DNA of 8,897 bases, from the NCBI GenBank assembly GCA_902795905.1, contig CADBMY010000238.1:1-8897 (forward strand). Reading direction: 5' to 3'. The notes beneath the pieces were generated by a model that was given only the letters and a program-made list of their open reading frames with translations, was not told where the DNA came from and did no database searches. A program made the translations under genes and the position numbers. Below, piece after piece: positions 7,667 through 8,897 of the stretch (positions within the stretch are counted from its first letter, which is position 1; each line of letters begins with the position of its first letter). This stretch comes from an uncultured Erysipelotrichaceae bacterium. GTDB taxonomy: Bacteria; Bacillota_I; Bacilli_A; Erysipelotrichales; Erysipelotrichaceae.

Positions 7667-7672
7667 TCCTGT

Positions 7673-7702
7673 TTTACAAACAAGTGATTATCCGTTTATA
7701 AT
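7673..7702 (+). promoter_or_regulatory. Promoter of the degV gene
   Basis: TTTACA (7673-7678) and TATAAT (7697-7702) are separated by 18 bp, five and six matches to the -35 and -10 consensus. Transcription should start near 7709, giving a short leader that contains GGAG 8 nt before ATG 7722. No terminator is seen between tgt and this promoter, so read-through from tgt is also possible. Confidence 0.7.
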
Positions 7703-7721
7703 ACAAACTGGAGATCTATAC

Positions 7722-8606
7722 ATGGAAAACTACGTTATTGCAACTTCATCCACAGCGGATCTGACCGCTGAATATATGCAGGAACATCATATTCCTTTTA
7801 TTTCCTATACATATACGATCGAGGATCAGGTATACAAAGATGACTGCACAGCCGAAAGCAAGGCTTTCCTGTTCAGCAAAATGCGTGAAGACAAACTGCC
7901 GAACACATCACAGATCTCCGAATATGCGTATTATGAGTTCTTCAAGGGCATCCTTGATCAGGGACAGGATATCCTGTTCACCGATATGTCCAGAGCTATA
8001 TCCGGCTCCGTCGCAAACGCTGAAGCAGCGATCAAAGAAGTCAGTGCAGAATACCCTGAACGCAGAATATACTTTATTGACAGCTACTGCATTACCGGCG
8101 GTCTGCATCTGTTTGTCAAACAGCTGGTGAAGCGCAAGGAAGCCGGGATGACCATGGATGAGCTGTACGCATGGGGTGAAGAACATAAGATGGAGTTTAT
8201 TCACCGGTTTATGGTCGATGACCTGAAGTGGCTCAAGCGCGGCGGCAGACTCTCCAATTCTTCCGCGATCGTCGGCACCCTTCTCAGTATCAAGCCGATG
8301 CTGTATGTCGATACTGCCGGCAAGGTCGTCGCCATCGACAAGGTCCGCGGCAGAAAGAAAGCCATGCATGAACTGGTTCTTGCCTGCAGGGATGATCTGG
8401 CAGACTATACCGGCGATGAAGAGATCGTTGTGATCGAAGCGGATGACTACGAGGATGCCGTCAAGGTCAGAGAAGACTTCCGTGAGACATATCCTCAGTT
8501 CAAGGATGCCGAGATCACGATCATGACACTTGGTCCGGTGATCGCCACGCATGTCGGCCCGGATTTTGTAGCTATCGCCTACCATGGCAAAAAGCGTATT
8601 ATCTAA
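7722..8606 (+). CDS. DegV family fatty-acid-binding protein (FakB-like)
   Basis: DegV proteins bind a fatty acid in a deep pocket; characterised members (FakB) present it to the kinase FakA for phosphorylation and entry into phospholipid synthesis. The 294-residue protein is typical in size. Landmarks: ATSSTADLT (7-15), PNTSQIS (60-66, the conserved Thr-Ser region that holds the carboxylate), TDMSRAISGSVANA (87-100), FIDSYCITGG (118-127), DLKWLKRGGRLS (167-178), LLSIKPML (187-194) and GPVIATHVGP (271-280, with H277 the conserved His). The first strand has SS where many members have DS. GGAG sits 8 nt before ATG 7722; the upstream extension to 7647 runs into tgt and is rejected. No fakA is in the window, so the fatty acid role rests on family knowledge. 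Confidence 0.92.
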   Translation: MENYVIATSSTADLTAEYMQEHHIPFISYTYTIEDQVYKDDCTAESKAFLFSKMREDKLPNTSQISEYAYYEFFKGILDQGQDILFTDMSRAISGSVANAEAAIKEVSAEYPERRIYFIDSYCITGGLHLFVKQLVKRKEAGMTMDELYAWGEEHKMEFIHRFMVDDLKWLKRGGRLSNSSAIVGTLLSIKPMLYVDTAGKVVAIDKVRGRKKAMHELVLACRDDLADYTGDEEIVVIEADDYEDAVKVREDFRETYPQFKDAEITIMTLGPVIATHVGPDFVAIAYHGKKRII

Positions 8607-8609
8607 GAG

Positions 8610-8635
8610 AAAGCGGTATGTCTCCATACCGCTTT
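8610..8635. terminator. Bidirectional terminator hairpin between degV and the M32 peptidase gene
   Basis: AAAGCGGTATG-TCTC-CATACCGCTTT is a perfect 11-bp stem with a 4-nt loop. It fills the 33-nt gap between two convergent genes. The stem ends in A/T pairs on both sides, giving a short T-tract in each direction; the tail is weak (CTTTACTGTTATT on plus, CTTTCTCTTA on minus). Confidence 0.75.
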
Positions 8636-8639
8636 ACTG

Positions 8640-8897
8640 TTATTCGATACCGTACAGTGTACGGTATTTTTCTTCAAGATAATCCAGATAGTACTTTACA
8701 TTAAAGGGTTCGCCGGTAACCATCTTCAGGATCTCATTGGCCTGATAGCGTCCGCCCCAGTGATGTACATTTTCTCTCAGCCAGTCAACGATCAGATCAA
8801 ATCTGCTGTTTCTGAGACAGGCATCGACATCCAGCGACTGCCGCATCGTATGCATGACCTGGGCTGCGATCGCACTGCCCAGTGCATATGTCGGGAA
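8640..8897 (-). CDS. M32 (Taq-type) metallocarboxypeptidase, C-terminal part
   Basis: The frame is open from the window edge to TAA at 8640-8642, giving the last 85 residues of a protein normally about 500 long. It matches the C-terminus of family M32 zinc carboxypeptidases: FPTYALGSAIAAQ (first 13 visible residues), then WLRENVHHWGGRY, and the closing GEPFNVKYYLDYLEEKYRTLYGIE pattern in which YLxxKYxxLY is characteristic. The catalytic HEXXH helix lies outside the window. These cytosolic enzymes remove C-terminal amino acids from peptides. The gene converges on degV across the hairpin at 8610-8635. Confidence 0.88.
   Translation of the reverse strand, partial: FPTYALGSAIAAQVMHTMRQSLDVDACLRNSRFDLIVDWLRENVHHWGGRYQANEILKMVTGEPFNVKYYLDYLEEKYRTLYGIE

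Noticed and set aside
7908..8627. 239-aa minus-strand open frame
   Set aside because: Antisense to degV and starts within the terminator hairpin; no protein-family motif seen.

Overview
The window reads as an ordinary chromosomal segment of a Bacillota (Firmicutes) bacterium of roughly 50% GC, densely packed, with AGGAGG-type ribosome binding sites and TGnTATAAT extended -10 promoters. The gene set (PLP homeostasis protein, FMN-dependent alpha-hydroxy-acid oxidase with an N-terminal Cys cluster, small pyrophosphatase-like protein, DegV/FakB lipid binder, M32 carboxypeptidase, CapA-like protein) fits Clostridia or, more likely, Erysipelotrichia. That placement comes from family memory, not from a search. 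There are no rRNA or tRNA genes, CRISPR arrays, insertion sequences or phage genes.

Layout. (1) 1-390, minus: N-terminal part of a membrane-anchored CapA-like protein, cut by the window edge. (2) 442-3735, plus: a tight four-gene operon with gaps of 3 nt, 1 nt and a 1-nt overlap. It encodes a YggS-type PLP-binding protein, a class I/II aminotransferase, an HD-domain phosphohydrolase and a zinc-dependent phospholipase C-like protein. (3) 3737-3937, minus: a 66-residue ORF that looks like the two ends of a TauE/SafE exporter joined in frame. It contains the likely plus-strand terminator of the preceding operon. (4) 4018-4413, minus: a pyrophosphatase-like protein that seems to lack the usual metal-binding acidic residues, with its own promoter and terminator. 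(5) 4490-6494, minus: a three-gene operon of a two-TM membrane protein, a DEDDh 3'-5' exonuclease and an FMN alpha-hydroxy-acid oxidase. (6) 6533-7666, plus: tgt, divergent from group 5 across only 38 bp. (7) 7722-8606, plus: a DegV protein with its own promoter. (8) 8640-8897, minus: the C-terminus of an M32 carboxypeptidase, convergent with degV across an 11-bp-stem hairpin.

The genes are mostly housekeeping. The clearest functional link is yggS followed directly by a PLP-dependent aminotransferase: a PLP-handling protein co-expressed with a PLP enzyme. The two hydrolase-type genes behind them are translationally coupled, but their substrates cannot be read from sequence.

I did not find a convincing new multi-gene system. 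The most interesting points are the internally deleted TauE/SafE ORF, the operon terminator embedded in its coding sequence, promoters that imply leaderless mRNAs (yggS, tgt and the 6494 gene), and two proteins with eroded active-site motifs (CapA-like and pyrophosphatase-like).
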